From contig NZ_RBTP01000022.1 in NCBI RefSeq assembly GCF_003702045.1, positions 62,001 to 126,000 of the forward strand: 64,000 bases of DNA, written 5' to 3'. Below are positions 44,201-52,291 of this stretch, one piece after another (positions within the stretch are counted from its first letter, which is position 1; each line of letters starts with the position of its first letter). The notes beneath the pieces are model-generated. The model was not told the origin of the DNA and ran no database searches. It saw only the letters and a program-made list of their open reading frames with translations. A program made the translations under genes and the position numbers. The stretch is from Pseudomonas viridiflava. Lineage in GTDB: Bacteria; Pseudomonadota; Gammaproteobacteria; Pseudomonadales; Pseudomonadaceae.

Positions 44201-44272
44201 GGCAAGCACGATCATCAAATACAGCACGACCTGGCGGTGACGCAGCGCCCATTCGGAAAGATTGAAATGCAT
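41204..44272 (-). CDS. mexK: RND efflux transporter, MexK-like
   Basis: Inner-membrane proton/drug antiporter of the hydrophobe/amphiphile RND family, 1022 residues, with 12 membrane helices and two large periplasmic loops. The proton-relay pair Asp402-Asp403 lies in LVDDAIIAVEM of TM4, as required for activity. The N-terminus ALRHRQVVLYLMIVLA and QSEDPPFTFKAMVI match MexK. The name rests on synteny with P. aeruginosa (plsB ... mexK-mexJ-mexL ... rsmJ). No outer-membrane factor gene is adjacent, consistent with MexJK borrowing OprM or OpmH. Starts seven bases past the mexJ stop region. Confidence 0.9.
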   Translation of the reverse strand: MHFNLSEWALRHRQVVLYLMIVLAIVGALSYTKLGQSEDPPFTFKAMVIRTLWPGASAEEVARQVTDRIEKKLMETGEYERIASFSRPGESTVTFVARDSIFSAYLPELWYQIRKKVGDIRQNLPPDVQGPFFNDEFGTTFGNIYALTGQGFDYAVLKDYADRIQIQLQRVKDVGKVELIGLQDEKIWIELSNVKLATLGLPLQQVQQALQAQNAVSSASFFETPSERIQLRVSGQFQSVDEIRNFPIRVGDRTFRISDLADVHRGFNDPPAPRMRFMDEDAIGLAVAMKDGGDILILGRALETEFARLQKNLPVGMQLRKVSDQPAAVKTGVGEFVQVLAEALIIVLLVSFFSLGVRTGMVVALAIPLVLAMTFATMYYLGIGLHKISLGALVLALGLLVDDAIIAVEMMAIKMEQGYDRLKAASFAWTSTAFPMLTGTLITAAGFLPIATAQSSTGEYTRSIFQVVTIALIASWIAAVMFVPYLGDRLLPDLAKRDAARHGSHAPDPYATPFYMRVRALVGWCVRCRKTVIVATVGLFVLSVVMFKFVPQQFFPASGRLELMVDLKLAEGSSLVNTAEQVKRLEQMLKGHEGIDNYVAYVGTGSPRFYLPLDQQLPAPSFAQFVVLTRSIEDREALRTWLIAHLNEQFPTLRSRVTRLENGPPVGYPVQFRVTGEHIEVVRALARKVQDKVRENPHVSNVHLDWEEPSKVVHMNIDQDRARALGVTTADLSAFLRNSLTGSTVSQYREDDELVDIMVRGTRNEREQLDALSSLSVPTQNGASVALSQVATLDYGFEEGVIWHRNRLPSVTVRADIYGKDQPATLVKQIMPTLDAVRAELPDGYLLEVGGTVEDSARGQNSVNAGVPLFIVVVLTLLMIQLRSFSRMLMVFVTAPLGLIGVTLFLLLFNQPFGFVAMLGTIALSGMIMRNSVILVDQIEQDIAAGLDQWHAIIEATVRRFRPIVLTALAAVLAMIPLSRSLFFGPMAVAIMGGLIVATALTLLFLPALYAAWFRVKKVEGV

Positions 44273-44279
44273 GGGGGGC

Positions 44280-45380
44280 CTACTCCTTGGCTGCCAGCGT
44301 CACGGCTCGATTGCTTCGATCCACCGGGCGTACAGGCTCGCCTTCACGCAGTACATGCCCACCTGCGGCCACAATCCAGTCGGTTTCTTTCACGCCTTCA
44401 AGCACCGGCACCGACTCCTGTCCGTAAGGGCCGACCTGCACGGGCACTCGCGAGACGGTGCTGTCGGGGGCGACACGCCAGACGTACGTCTGACCGTTCT
44501 CTGCGGTTACCGCCGCCAGTGGCACGGAAAGCGGCACTGCATGCTCGGTCGCGATGAACACGCGTGCGCTTTGGCCCAACTCGGCGGGCACCTGCCCGCT
44601 GGCAAACGCCACACGCGCCGCGAAGGTCCGGGAACGAGGATCGGCAGACGGCGACAACTCACGCAAACGCCCGGCAAAGCGCTGATCGCGCGCGGTCCAC
44701 AGTTCGACCGAAACGGGCTGGCCGACCTTGAAGCGGGCAAAATTCTGTTCCGGGAGGCTGATCAGCACTTCCCGCTCACCATCGGTCGCCAATGTGAAAA
44801 CGGTCTGCCCGGCAGCGACCACCTGCCCCACTTCGACCGATCGCCTGGCGATCACGCCATCCTGTGAGGCCCGTAAGACCGCGTAGCCGGTCTGGTTGTC
44901 GGCAACGGTCAGCTCGGCCTTGATCTGCTTGAGCCGGGCTTCGCCTGCGCGATAGAGATTTTCAGCGTTGTCGTATTGCGAGCGGCTGACCATCTGCCGG
45001 TCCAGCAGAGTTTTATAGCGATCACGCTCGGAACGCACCAGTTGCAGGTTGGCTTCAGCAGCAGTGACTTGCGCACGGGTGGCGTCCAGTTGCAGGCGCA
45101 CATCCTGAGCGTCGAGCTCAGCGAGAGGCTGATTGGCTTTGACCCGCTGCCCCTCCTCGACCAGCCGCTTGCTCACCTTGCCCGCGATACGAAACGCCAG
45201 CTCGGGCTCGAACCGGGCGCGTACTTCGCCCGGATAGCTGTCCATCGACTGAGCCGAAGGCAGCGGCTGCACCACCATCGCGGGGCGGACGAAAACCGGG
45301 GTGGTGGTTTCCTGACCGCAGGCGGTCAGCAAAGAGACCAGACACAGCGGCACGAGAAGCGGCATGACATCGCGGAGCAT
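44280..45380 (-). CDS. mexJ: RND efflux membrane-fusion lipoprotein, MexJ-like
   Basis: Periplasmic adaptor of the pump. The start at 45380 (MLRDVMPLLVPLC) is preferred because GAAGG lies nine bases upstream and gives 366 residues; the frame also opens at ATG 45395 and TTG 45398. A lipobox LLTAC with Cys21 ends the signal peptide. The lipoyl/barrel-sandwich halves (ARFEPELAFRIAGKVSKRLV and GVIARRSVEVGQVV) flank a long helical hairpin, then beta-barrel and membrane-proximal domains. Seven bases from mexK: one operon, divergent from the TetR gene. Confidence 0.92.
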   Translation of the reverse strand: MLRDVMPLLVPLCLVSLLTACGQETTTPVFVRPAMVVQPLPSAQSMDSYPGEVRARFEPELAFRIAGKVSKRLVEEGQRVKANQPLAELDAQDVRLQLDATRAQVTAAEANLQLVRSERDRYKTLLDRQMVSRSQYDNAENLYRAGEARLKQIKAELTVADNQTGYAVLRASQDGVIARRSVEVGQVVAAGQTVFTLATDGEREVLISLPEQNFARFKVGQPVSVELWTARDQRFAGRLRELSPSADPRSRTFAARVAFASGQVPAELGQSARVFIATEHAVPLSVPLAAVTAENGQTYVWRVAPDSTVSRVPVQVGPYGQESVPVLEGVKETDWIVAAGGHVLREGEPVRPVDRSNRAVTLAAKE

Positions 45381-45415
45381 GATGTAAACCTTCATCAAAA
45401 CAGGCTTGGAATAAT

Positions 45416-45458
45416 TGTACTGGCGAGTATATTAAAAATTATCAAACTCACCAGTACA
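45416..45458. promoter_or_regulatory. Operator between the RND operon and its TetR gene
   Basis: TGTACTGGCGAG (45416-45427) and CTCACCAGTACA (45447-45458) are inverted repeats matching at 11 of 12 positions, separated by 19 very AT-rich bases. Each arm extended by one or two bases is itself almost palindromic (TACTGGCGAGTA), so the region could hold two TetR dimers. It lies 35 bp upstream of mexJ and 12 bp upstream of the tetR start, and would repress both. Confidence 0.75.
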
Positions 45459-45470
45459 TTATTTGAACTT

Positions 45471-46115
45471 ATGCCTGACACACCGATCACCACCGGCCCC
45501 GGTCGCCCCAAGGACCTTGAGAAGCGCAAAGCCATTCTTGAATCTGCGAAGAATCTGTTCGTGAGCAACGGCTACGTGAACACCAGCATGGACGCAATTG
45601 CCAGCGAAGCCGGGGTTTCCAAGCTCACCGTCTACAGCCATTTCACCGACAAGGAAACGCTGTTTTCAGCCGCCGTGGTGGCGCGTTGCGAAGAGCAAAT
45701 GCCTGCCGTGCTGTTTCATCTGGCGCAAGGTGCAACCGTCGAGACCGCGCTGTTGAACATTGCGCGTGCGTTCCAATGCCTCGTCAATAGCCCGGAGTCT
45801 CTCGAACTGCATCGTTTGATGGTGGCGCTTGGCACACAGGATCCTCAATTGTCGAGGATCTTCTTCGAGGCGGGGCCACTCAAGCTCATCAGCGAAATGG
45901 AACGCGTGCTGGTCGAGATCGACGCAACCGGCAGCTTGCGCATCGAACACCCGCGCAGGGCTGCCGAGCACTTTCTGAACATGGTCAAAGGCATTCACAA
46001 CTTCCGGCTTCTGGTGGGTTACAACAACCCACCGGATGCGGACACTGCCGACCAGCATGTGCGGGAAGTGGTCACCTTGTTCATGCGTGCCTATCAGCCT
46101 GAACGCAGTCTTTAA
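45471..46115 (+). CDS. mexL: TetR-family repressor of the RND operon, MexL-like
   Basis: A 214-residue regulator with the N-terminal TetR helix-turn-helix (KRKAILESAKNLFVSNGY, then TSMDAIASEAGVSKLTVYSHF) and a helical ligand-binding domain. Start at 45471 (MPDTPITTGPGRPK) because the frame upstream of it runs through the operator and opposite mexJ. Divergent from mexJ and likely autoregulated through the operator. The name mexL is by position; the P. aeruginosa locus has two TetR genes here, this window has one. Confidence 0.85.
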   Translation: MPDTPITTGPGRPKDLEKRKAILESAKNLFVSNGYVNTSMDAIASEAGVSKLTVYSHFTDKETLFSAAVVARCEEQMPAVLFHLAQGATVETALLNIARAFQCLVNSPESLELHRLMVALGTQDPQLSRIFFEAGPLKLISEMERVLVEIDATGSLRIEHPRRAAEHFLNMVKGIHNFRLLVGYNNPPDADTADQHVREVVTLFMRAYQPERSL

Positions 46116-46136
46116 ACCGGTCCCGAAACGGCCAGC

Positions 46137-46931
46137 CTAGTCGGCGACCTTGGGCTTGAGCGCCTTTTTGGGATAGATGTCGTAACGACTGGATTTGCCA
46201 TCCAGCGCATAGCCGGGCTTGGGGCCGTCGATGCAGGGCGCCTTGCGCGGGCGCTTGACCACGACTCGGTGCGTGGCCAGTGCCAACGCGGCTTCCAGCA
46301 AGGCTGGCGCGTCCATGTCATCGCCCACCAACGGACGAAACAGGCGCATCTCTTTTTTGACCAGCGCCGTCTTTTCCCGGTGCGGAAACATCGGGTCAAG
46401 GTAGATGACCTGCGGCGGTTCGCCCTGCCAGTCGCCAATCAGCTGGATCGAATTACCCGTCAACAAGCGCATCCGGGCAATGATCGACCCCACGTCCCGG
46501 TCATCGCGCCCTCGTAAGAGGCCGTCTTCCAGCAGTGCAGCGATGATCGGCTGGCGTTCAATCAGGCTCATCTCGCACCCAAGACTCGCCAGCACGAACG
46601 CATCCTTGCCAAGCCCGGCCGTGGCATCCAGCACGCGCGGCCTGACACCCGGCTGAATACCCACGGCCTTGGCGATCATCTGCCCGGTGCCGCCGCCGAA
46701 CAGCCTGCGATGAGCCACAGCGCCTTCGACGAAATCGACCCGTACCGCGCCGGGCGCATCGTCGTCCAATTGCTGCAATTGCAAGCCATCGTCGGTCACT
46801 TGCAGGGCAAAATCGGCCTGTTCATCCTGCAACGGCAAACCCAGGCGCTGCGCCCAGTGCGCCGCCTGATCCTGCCCGTTCGTCATCAGGGCTTCGACCC
46901 TGATGCGACTGCCTGCCTGCTGTTCACTCAT
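46137..46931 (-). CDS. rsmJ: 16S rRNA (guanine-1516-N2)-methyltransferase
   Basis: SAM-dependent enzyme that makes m2G1516 in 16S rRNA. The 264-residue protein has the SAM loop [17 protein letters not shown] and the diagnostic [19 protein letters not shown] block. Convergent with the TetR gene (21-bp gap). The start ATG at 46931 gives a complete Rossmann fold with an N-terminal extension, the standard length. Confidence 0.95.
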   Translation of the reverse strand: MSEQQAGSRIRVEALMTNGQDQAAHWAQRLGLPLQDEQADFALQVTDDGLQLQQLDDDAPGAVRVDFVEGAVAHRRLFGGGTGQMIAKAVGIQPGVRPRVLDATAGLGKDAFVLASLGCEMSLIERQPIIAALLEDGLLRGRDDRDVGSIIARMRLLTGNSIQLIGDWQGEPPQVIYLDPMFPHREKTALVKKEMRLFRPLVGDDMDAPALLEAALALATHRVVVKRPRKAPCIDGPKPGYALDGKSSRYDIYPKKALKPKVAD

Positions 46932-47030
46932 TACGTCTACACACGCTCAAAAAATGTTAATGATCGGCAAAATCTGCCGATAACCAAAGTATCCGGCATT
47001 TTGCCAGACCCAAGGCCAGTACTGATCGCT

Positions 47031-47651
47031 ATGTCAGACATTGTTCAAACATCCATTGGCTATTTGTCGCACTCAGGCGACTTTAGCGTACGCAACAGTC
47101 GCACCCTCGGTGGTGTTACCCAGTTGTGGTCGGATGCGTTTGCACGTGCAATGGCTGATCAGGTCGCCGACAGCACTCCGATCCCCGTCCATCCCACGAG
47201 TGTGGAAGTGGATGTCGAAACCGGTGAGCCCGTCGCTGGCGCCAAGACCCTGAGCAAGATCGTCGAGCAGCGCGCCTGTCCGGTGAACGACACCGAGGTC
47301 AAGCCGCCAGAGCCGCTGTTCCTGCCGATTGCCGAATTCGAACTCGACCTGCTGCCACCGCCGGCCGAACCCTTCAGCATCGCCGACATGATCGAGCAGC
47401 AGCGCCATCTGGAATTCGAAAGCAACTGGGTGCGCCCTACCGTACTCAATGCCCACAGCGACGTGACGCCAGGCCCTGCCCCACAGACTCGCCCGCTGCA
47501 CCTGCCAATCGCTGAGCTGGAGTGGGACCTGGCTGACAAGCCTGCTCTGCCCCTCGACGAGAAGACCATCGCCACCCAGCAGCGTCAGTTCGACTACGAG
47601 AACGTCTGGGCTCGCCCGCTGATTCTGCAAAACCTGCGCATGGCTGCCTGA
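47031..47651 (+). CDS. Tandem-repeat protein of unknown function
   Basis: A 206-residue protein starting at 47031 (MSDIVQTSIGYLSHSGDFSV). Residues 95-139 and 155-199 are a gapless 45-residue repeat with 21 identities, each beginning PL.LPIAE.E.DL and ending W.RP..L. The first 90 residues are unrelated to the repeat. No signal peptide or membrane helix. Some Pseudomonas annotations call relatives TonB-like, but I see no TonB features. The stop abuts the convergent extensin-like gene with no spacer. Confidence 0.75.
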   Translation: MSDIVQTSIGYLSHSGDFSVRNSRTLGGVTQLWSDAFARAMADQVADSTPIPVHPTSVEVDVETGEPVAGAKTLSKIVEQRACPVNDTEVKPPEPLFLPIAEFELDLLPPPAEPFSIADMIEQQRHLEFESNWVRPTVLNAHSDVTPGPAPQTRPLHLPIAELEWDLADKPALPLDEKTIATQQRQFDYENVWARPLILQNLRMAA

Positions 47652-48341
47652 TCAGCGACACACCTGCCAGCGCCCCATGTCCACATGGAAATGATCACGA
47701 TGGGCCGCGTTGTACTCCGGCCCCAACACCGTGCTGAAGTTCTTGCAGGCCCCATCGCGCACCAGCCTCAGAAAACGCCCCTTTTCGCCTGAATCGTTCC
47801 AATCCTTGAGCAGGTTGATGCGCTGACCGTCAGCCAGGCGAAAACCGGCGATGTCCAGCGCATTGGCGGTTGCATGCTGGCTGAGCCGGCTGTTGGCGCG
47901 GTTGTAGATGTTACGGCAGGCAAAGCTGCCCAAATGATCGATACGAGCGACTCGCTGACCGAAAACGGTTTGGGCGGCAGGTTGCAAGGTATGAATATCG
48001 AACAGCACGTACGCCACCGCCAACGGGCAACTGGCCAGGAAGCTGCTGCTGAGGGCCACGTCGCCACCCTGCACGCGCAACGTGTTCTCCAGCGGGCAAC
48101 GCGCCGAAGCCGGACTATCGGCCTGACGACTGAAGCGCAGGCCGGAAGCACTCAGCACCTGATCGCACAGCTCCGGATCGTCTCGCAGACGTGACAGCTT
48201 GAACGGCGTCAGCAGATTGGGCTCGGCGCGCACGTCCAGCGGAGCCCAAGGATTCCACTGTGGCGGCACGTCAATCCAGCCCTTCCACACCGCTGCCATC
48301 GCAGCGGCGCAGAGCATCAGCAACAACAGGAACACGCGCAT
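47652..48341 (-). CDS. Extensin-family (DUF882-like) protein
   Basis: A 229-residue protein with an N-terminal membrane anchor or signal (FLLLLMLCAAAMAAV) and the bacterial extensin-like domain, with conserved CRNIYNRANSRLSQHATANALDI and AAHRDHFHVDMG motifs (given here as key pieces SQHATANALDI and HRDHFHVD). The His/Asp arrangement resembles peptidoglycan-acting D-Ala-D-Ala peptidases of the M15 fold, so a wall-hydrolase role is possible but unproven. ATG at 48341; two bases from the PEP-mutase-like gene, probably one operon. Confidence 0.85.
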   Translation of the reverse strand: MRVFLLLLMLCAAAMAAVWKGWIDVPPQWNPWAPLDVRAEPNLLTPFKLSRLRDDPELCDQVLSASGLRFSRQADSPASARCPLENTLRVQGGDVALSSSFLASCPLAVAYVLFDIHTLQPAAQTVFGQRVARIDHLGSFACRNIYNRANSRLSQHATANALDIAGFRLADGQRINLLKDWNDSGEKGRFLRLVRDGACKNFSTVLGPEYNAAHRDHFHVDMGRWQVCR

Positions 48342-48343
48342 GC

Positions 48344-49177
48344 TCAGCCTTTGAAAAGATCGTTCAGTTGATCGAATGGCATCGCTTGCCCGGCGTAATT
48401 GAAGGTGCCGTAGTTGCGAATCTCTTCGGCGGCCCGATAAAGCCCACCGAAGGCTGCGCGCGCCAGCGACGACCCGACGCTGATGCGCTTGACGCCGCAC
48501 TCGCTCAGATCCGCAACCGACAGCGTGACCCCGCCCAGCCCCATCAGGACATTGACCGGCTTGGGAGCGACTGCACTCACCACCGCAATCACCTCCTCCC
48601 GAGTCCGCAGGCCCGGCGCATACAGAACGTCTGCGCCTGCCTCGGCGTAAGCCTCGAGCCTGCGCAGGGTGTCAGCGAAATCCATCCGGCCGTGCAGCAG
48701 GTTTTCGGCCCGCGCCGTGAGCATGAACGCAAACGGCAGGCTGCGCACTGCGACGGCCGACGCCCGGACACGCTCCACAGACAGCTCGAAATCGTAGATG
48801 GGGTGATCTGCGTGACCGGTAGCATCTTCAATGGAGCCGCCCACGAGGCCTGTCGCTGCGGCTTTGAGCAGTGTCTCGGCGCAACCCTGTGGACTGTCGC
48901 AGAAGCCGTTTTCCAAGTCGGCAGCGACTGGCAGGGGTGTGGCTGCCACAATGGCTGCCACGTTGGCGAGCGTGTCGTCACGGCTGAGTGCGCCCTCGGC
49001 GTCGGCTCGTCCCAAGGTAAAGGCCAGGCCCGCGCTGGTGGTCGCCAACGCCTCGAAACCCATTGAGGCCAGCAGCCTGGCCGAACCGGCGTCCCACGGG
49101 TTCGGGATCACAAAGGCCCCGTCGCGCTCGTGCAAGGCCTTGAATGTCTGTGCTTTGAGAAGGTGATGCTGATCCAT
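48344..49177 (-). CDS. Isocitrate lyase/PEP mutase family protein
   Basis: A 277-residue TIM-barrel protein of the isocitrate lyase/phosphoenolpyruvate mutase superfamily: N-terminal PNPWDAGSARLL, the metal site VAADLENGFCDSP, IEDATGH and LTARAENLL. The catalytic KKCGH of true isocitrate lyases is absent, so this belongs to the oxaloacetase/PEP-mutase-like branch with unknown substrate. Start at 49177 (MDQHHLLKAQ); 13 further upstream residues are possible but not conserved-looking. Confidence 0.85.
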   Translation of the reverse strand: MDQHHLLKAQTFKALHERDGAFVIPNPWDAGSARLLASMGFEALATTSAGLAFTLGRADAEGALSRDDTLANVAAIVAATPLPVAADLENGFCDSPQGCAETLLKAAATGLVGGSIEDATGHADHPIYDFELSVERVRASAVAVRSLPFAFMLTARAENLLHGRMDFADTLRRLEAYAEAGADVLYAPGLRTREEVIAVVSAVAPKPVNVLMGLGGVTLSVADLSECGVKRISVGSSLARAAFGGLYRAAEEIRNYGTFNYAGQAMPFDQLNDLFKG

Positions 49178-49225
49178 GTGCAGGCTCTCCAGGTGTGAGT
49201 CTCCATAAACCCACAACTGGCGACC

Positions 49226-50089
49226 TCAGAGCAAGCCCAACTGCTCCACCGCTGGACCGCGATCCAGTTCAGGCAACGGCGGCAGCCCCGGCAGGCGAAC
49301 CATCAGTTGCTCATGAAAACGACGCGCCAGCTCGGGCGCGCGCAGGTTGTCCGGCGTGTGCAGAAACACGTAAGGCACCCGGCCCTCTTCAATCCAGACC
49401 GCAACCTTCTCCACCCACTGCACCAGAAACGGGTCGTTGGCCTCAAGCTCGGGACGGCCGATGAAGCGCACCTGCGGGAACTGAGTCAGCGCTGCCGGAC
49501 GAGCAGGCACCTTCGGTTTCTTGGATTGCGCATGCAGCACGGCAGGGTCACTGGACACACAGCTGAACAACGCCCGCGAGTCCAGACAGATACGCTCAAT
49601 GCCACGATCCAGCAGGATGCGATTGAGCATGCGCTCTTCGTCGCCCTTCATGAAAAACGCCATGTTTCGCACTTCCACTGCGAGCGGCACATTCAACTCG
49701 TCGATGAAGCCGACCAGTTCGGCCAAGCGCTGCGGTGTGAAACCGGCCGACAACTGTAACCAGAACGGCGCGACCCGCTGGCCGAGAGGTGCCATCAACT
49801 GGATGAAGGTTTCAGCAGCGGTCACCTGCGCGCGCAGATCGCCGTCGTGGCTAATGTCGCGGGGGAATTTGGCAGTGAAGCGAAAGTCTTCAGGCATCGT
49901 CTCGGCCCAACGCTGCACGGTGGAAGCCGCGGGACGGGCATAGAACGTCGTATTGCCTTCGACCACATTGAAAACCTGTGAGTACAGGCTCAGGAAATCA
50001 GTCGGGCGAGCCTCTTCGGGATACAGCGAATCGCGCCAGGCGTTTTCACTCCAGGAAGGGCAACCGAGGTAGTAAGGCAGGATGGACAC
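49226..50089 (-). CDS. DUF72 (YecE-like) protein
   Basis: A 287-residue protein of the DUF72 TIM-barrel family with LGCPSWSENAWRDSLYP at the N-terminus, NTTFYARPA, the FTAKFPRDISH strand and AVEVRNMAFF. The family's function is not established. It begins with GTG at 50089, two bases after the stop of the upstream small gene, so it is probably co-transcribed with it. Confidence 0.88.
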   Translation of the reverse strand: MSILPYYLGCPSWSENAWRDSLYPEEARPTDFLSLYSQVFNVVEGNTTFYARPAASTVQRWAETMPEDFRFTAKFPRDISHDGDLRAQVTAAETFIQLMAPLGQRVAPFWLQLSAGFTPQRLAELVGFIDELNVPLAVEVRNMAFFMKGDEERMLNRILLDRGIERICLDSRALFSCVSSDPAVLHAQSKKPKVPARPAALTQFPQVRFIGRPELEANDPFLVQWVEKVAVWIEEGRVPYVFLHTPDNLRAPELARRFHEQLMVRLPGLPPLPELDRGPAVEQLGLL

Positions 50090-50091
50090 AA

Positions 50092-50403
50092 TCAGACGTG
50101 AAGATCGAGCCCCGACACTTCAAGGTCCCAATCCACAAAGCTGGCCGTGCTCAGGTAACTGGCAAGGGCGTTGGCGACTCGAGAACTCATGGACCGGGGA
50201 AAGATGATGTCCTGCGGACGCGCAGGCACATTGGCTGTGCTGCCAATCGGGCCTTCGTCAGCTTCGCGACGGGACGCCCGCGCAGGCACAGGCGGAAGGT
50301 CATCAGTCGTGACTTCTTCGAAAGAGCCCTCAACAATCGAAGGCTGCTTTTGCGGCTTTCGCTTGATAGGGTAAGAACGTTGTGAGGGTCCGTCGATGCG
50401 CAT
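50092..50403 (-). CDS. Small conserved protein of unknown function
   Basis: A 103-residue protein from the ATG at 50403 (MRIDGPSQRSYPIKRKPQ); a GAG lies nine bases upstream. It has no signal peptide. The middle is proline and acid rich (EEVTTDDLPPVPARASRRE) and likely disordered, the C-terminus (SSRVANALASYLSTASFVDW) amphipathic. I do not recognise it. Its 198-bp upstream region to tsaB (50404-50601) is AT-rich, with two AACGTTA copies, but I see no other gene. Confidence 0.65.
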   Translation of the reverse strand: MRIDGPSQRSYPIKRKPQKQPSIVEGSFEEVTTDDLPPVPARASRREADEGPIGSTANVPARPQDIIFPRSMSSRVANALASYLSTASFVDWDLEVSGLDLHV

Positions 50404-50601
50404 CAATAGTTACTCGGCTTCTGTAGTGGCAATTTAACGTTACAGCCCGGATGCTTGCAAACTTCCTAACGTTAACTAGACCACACATATTGCAAATTGT
50501 TTGAGCACAGCCGATTTAAGTCACATTAAAACGATAAACGGTAGATGGCTAATTGATACTTTGCTTGCAATCGCCCTAACTAACCAGCTCAGGCATGAAC
50601 A

Positions 50602-51276
50602 TTAACGCGCCTTGGGCGTTGCCACCTTGTCACGCAGATAGACCGGCTGCGCATCATCGGCCGCGACGGCTTCGCCACGGTTCCAGGCAAAGGTGGACAG
50701 CGTCAGCAGATCCTGTGCGTGAGGCAGCAGGCAGGCGTCATGCCCTGACAAGGCGACCGGAATGCGCCCGGCATAGCCCCAACCGGTGCCTGCACCGAAC
50801 CACGTTCCAGCGGCATTTGCAGGCAACGCAGCAAGCTCCGGCGCCATGACCGCTTCGTCTCCCACCAACCGCATCTCGCCAGCCGACTCGCGATAACAGC
50901 CCCAATACACTTCATCCATTCGTGCATCGATGGCGGCGGCTACCTGCGACACACCTTGCTCACGGTAGGCACGTTGCGCCAGTACGGCGAGATTGGAAAC
51001 CGGCAGTACCGGACGCTCGAGTGCAAAGGCCAGACCTTGAACGACGCCGATGGCAATGCGCACGCCGGTGAAAGCCCCCGGGCCACGGCCGAACGCAATA
51101 GCGTCCAGTGCCGACATGGCGATGCCCGCCTCGGCCAGCAGGTCTTTGATCATCGGCAGCAGGCGCTGGGCGTGCAGGCGCGGAATCACCTCGTAATGGC
51201 TCAGTACCTTGCCGTCATGCAGCAAAGCGACCGAGCAGGCTTCAGTGGCGGTGTCCAGGGCCAGCAAGGTGGTCAT
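50602..51276 (-). CDS. tsaB: tRNA threonylcarbamoyladenosine biosynthesis protein TsaB
   Basis: ASKHA-fold partner of TsaD and TsaE in t6A37 synthesis. Start at 51276 (MTTLLALDTATEACSVALL) gives 224 residues; the open frame further upstream runs through an intergenic hairpin. Signatures: LDTATEACS, the HAQRLLPMI helix and GRGPGAFTGVRIA. TsaB makes the t6A that TcdA (33882-34718) later cyclises, so two steps of this modification are coded in the window. Confidence 0.95.
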   Translation of the reverse strand: MTTLLALDTATEACSVALLHDGKVLSHYEVIPRLHAQRLLPMIKDLLAEAGIAMSALDAIAFGRGPGAFTGVRIAIGVVQGLAFALERPVLPVSNLAVLAQRAYREQGVSQVAAAIDARMDEVYWGCYRESAGEMRLVGDEAVMAPELAALPANAAGTWFGAGTGWGYAGRIPVALSGHDACLLPHAQDLLTLSTFAWNRGEAVAADDAQPVYLRDKVATPKAR

Positions 51277-51320
51277 CGGTGTGTCCGTTGTCATGGAAAA
51301 GTGGCGCAGTATAAATGACA

Positions 51321-51342
51321 AATGGCCCGCAAGCGGGCCATT
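51321..51342 (-). terminator. Probable adk terminator
   Basis: AATGGCCCGC / GCGGGCCATT is a perfect 10-bp stem with a two-base loop centre, 21 bp after the adk stop and followed on the minus strand by TTGTCATTTAT. It separates adk from tsaB. Confidence 0.7.
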
Positions 51343-51362
51343 AATGAGCAGTCTGTATCAAC

Positions 51363-52055
<693 letters not shown>

Positions 52056-52158
52056 TCAGGGGCCAATCTAAAAAATGAATCAGGCCAATAGGCCAAAAGG
52101 CTGATCAAGATACACAGCAGACCCAAGCCGCACAAGCCGCCAAAAGTCGCAGTAACCG

Positions 52159-52182
52159 CAGGCACACTAGCGTGTGTGCCTG
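52159..52182. other. Hairpin in the adk-ppc gap
   Basis: CAGGCACAC (52159-52167) and GTGTGCCTG (52174-52182) pair perfectly around a six-base loop. There is no adjacent T-run in either direction. It may be the ppc transcript end or an unrelated structural element; the remaining part of the 281-bp gap shows nothing clear. Confidence 0.4.
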
Positions 52183-52291
52183 GGCTATCCAGCCGTACGA
52201 CCTGCTGCAACCTCTTCGGCAGGTTAGCCGCTAAACGCTGCGTCTGTCGTGACGGGCGTCAAATCCAGCGCCCGCCGCGCCAGTCTGGCCA

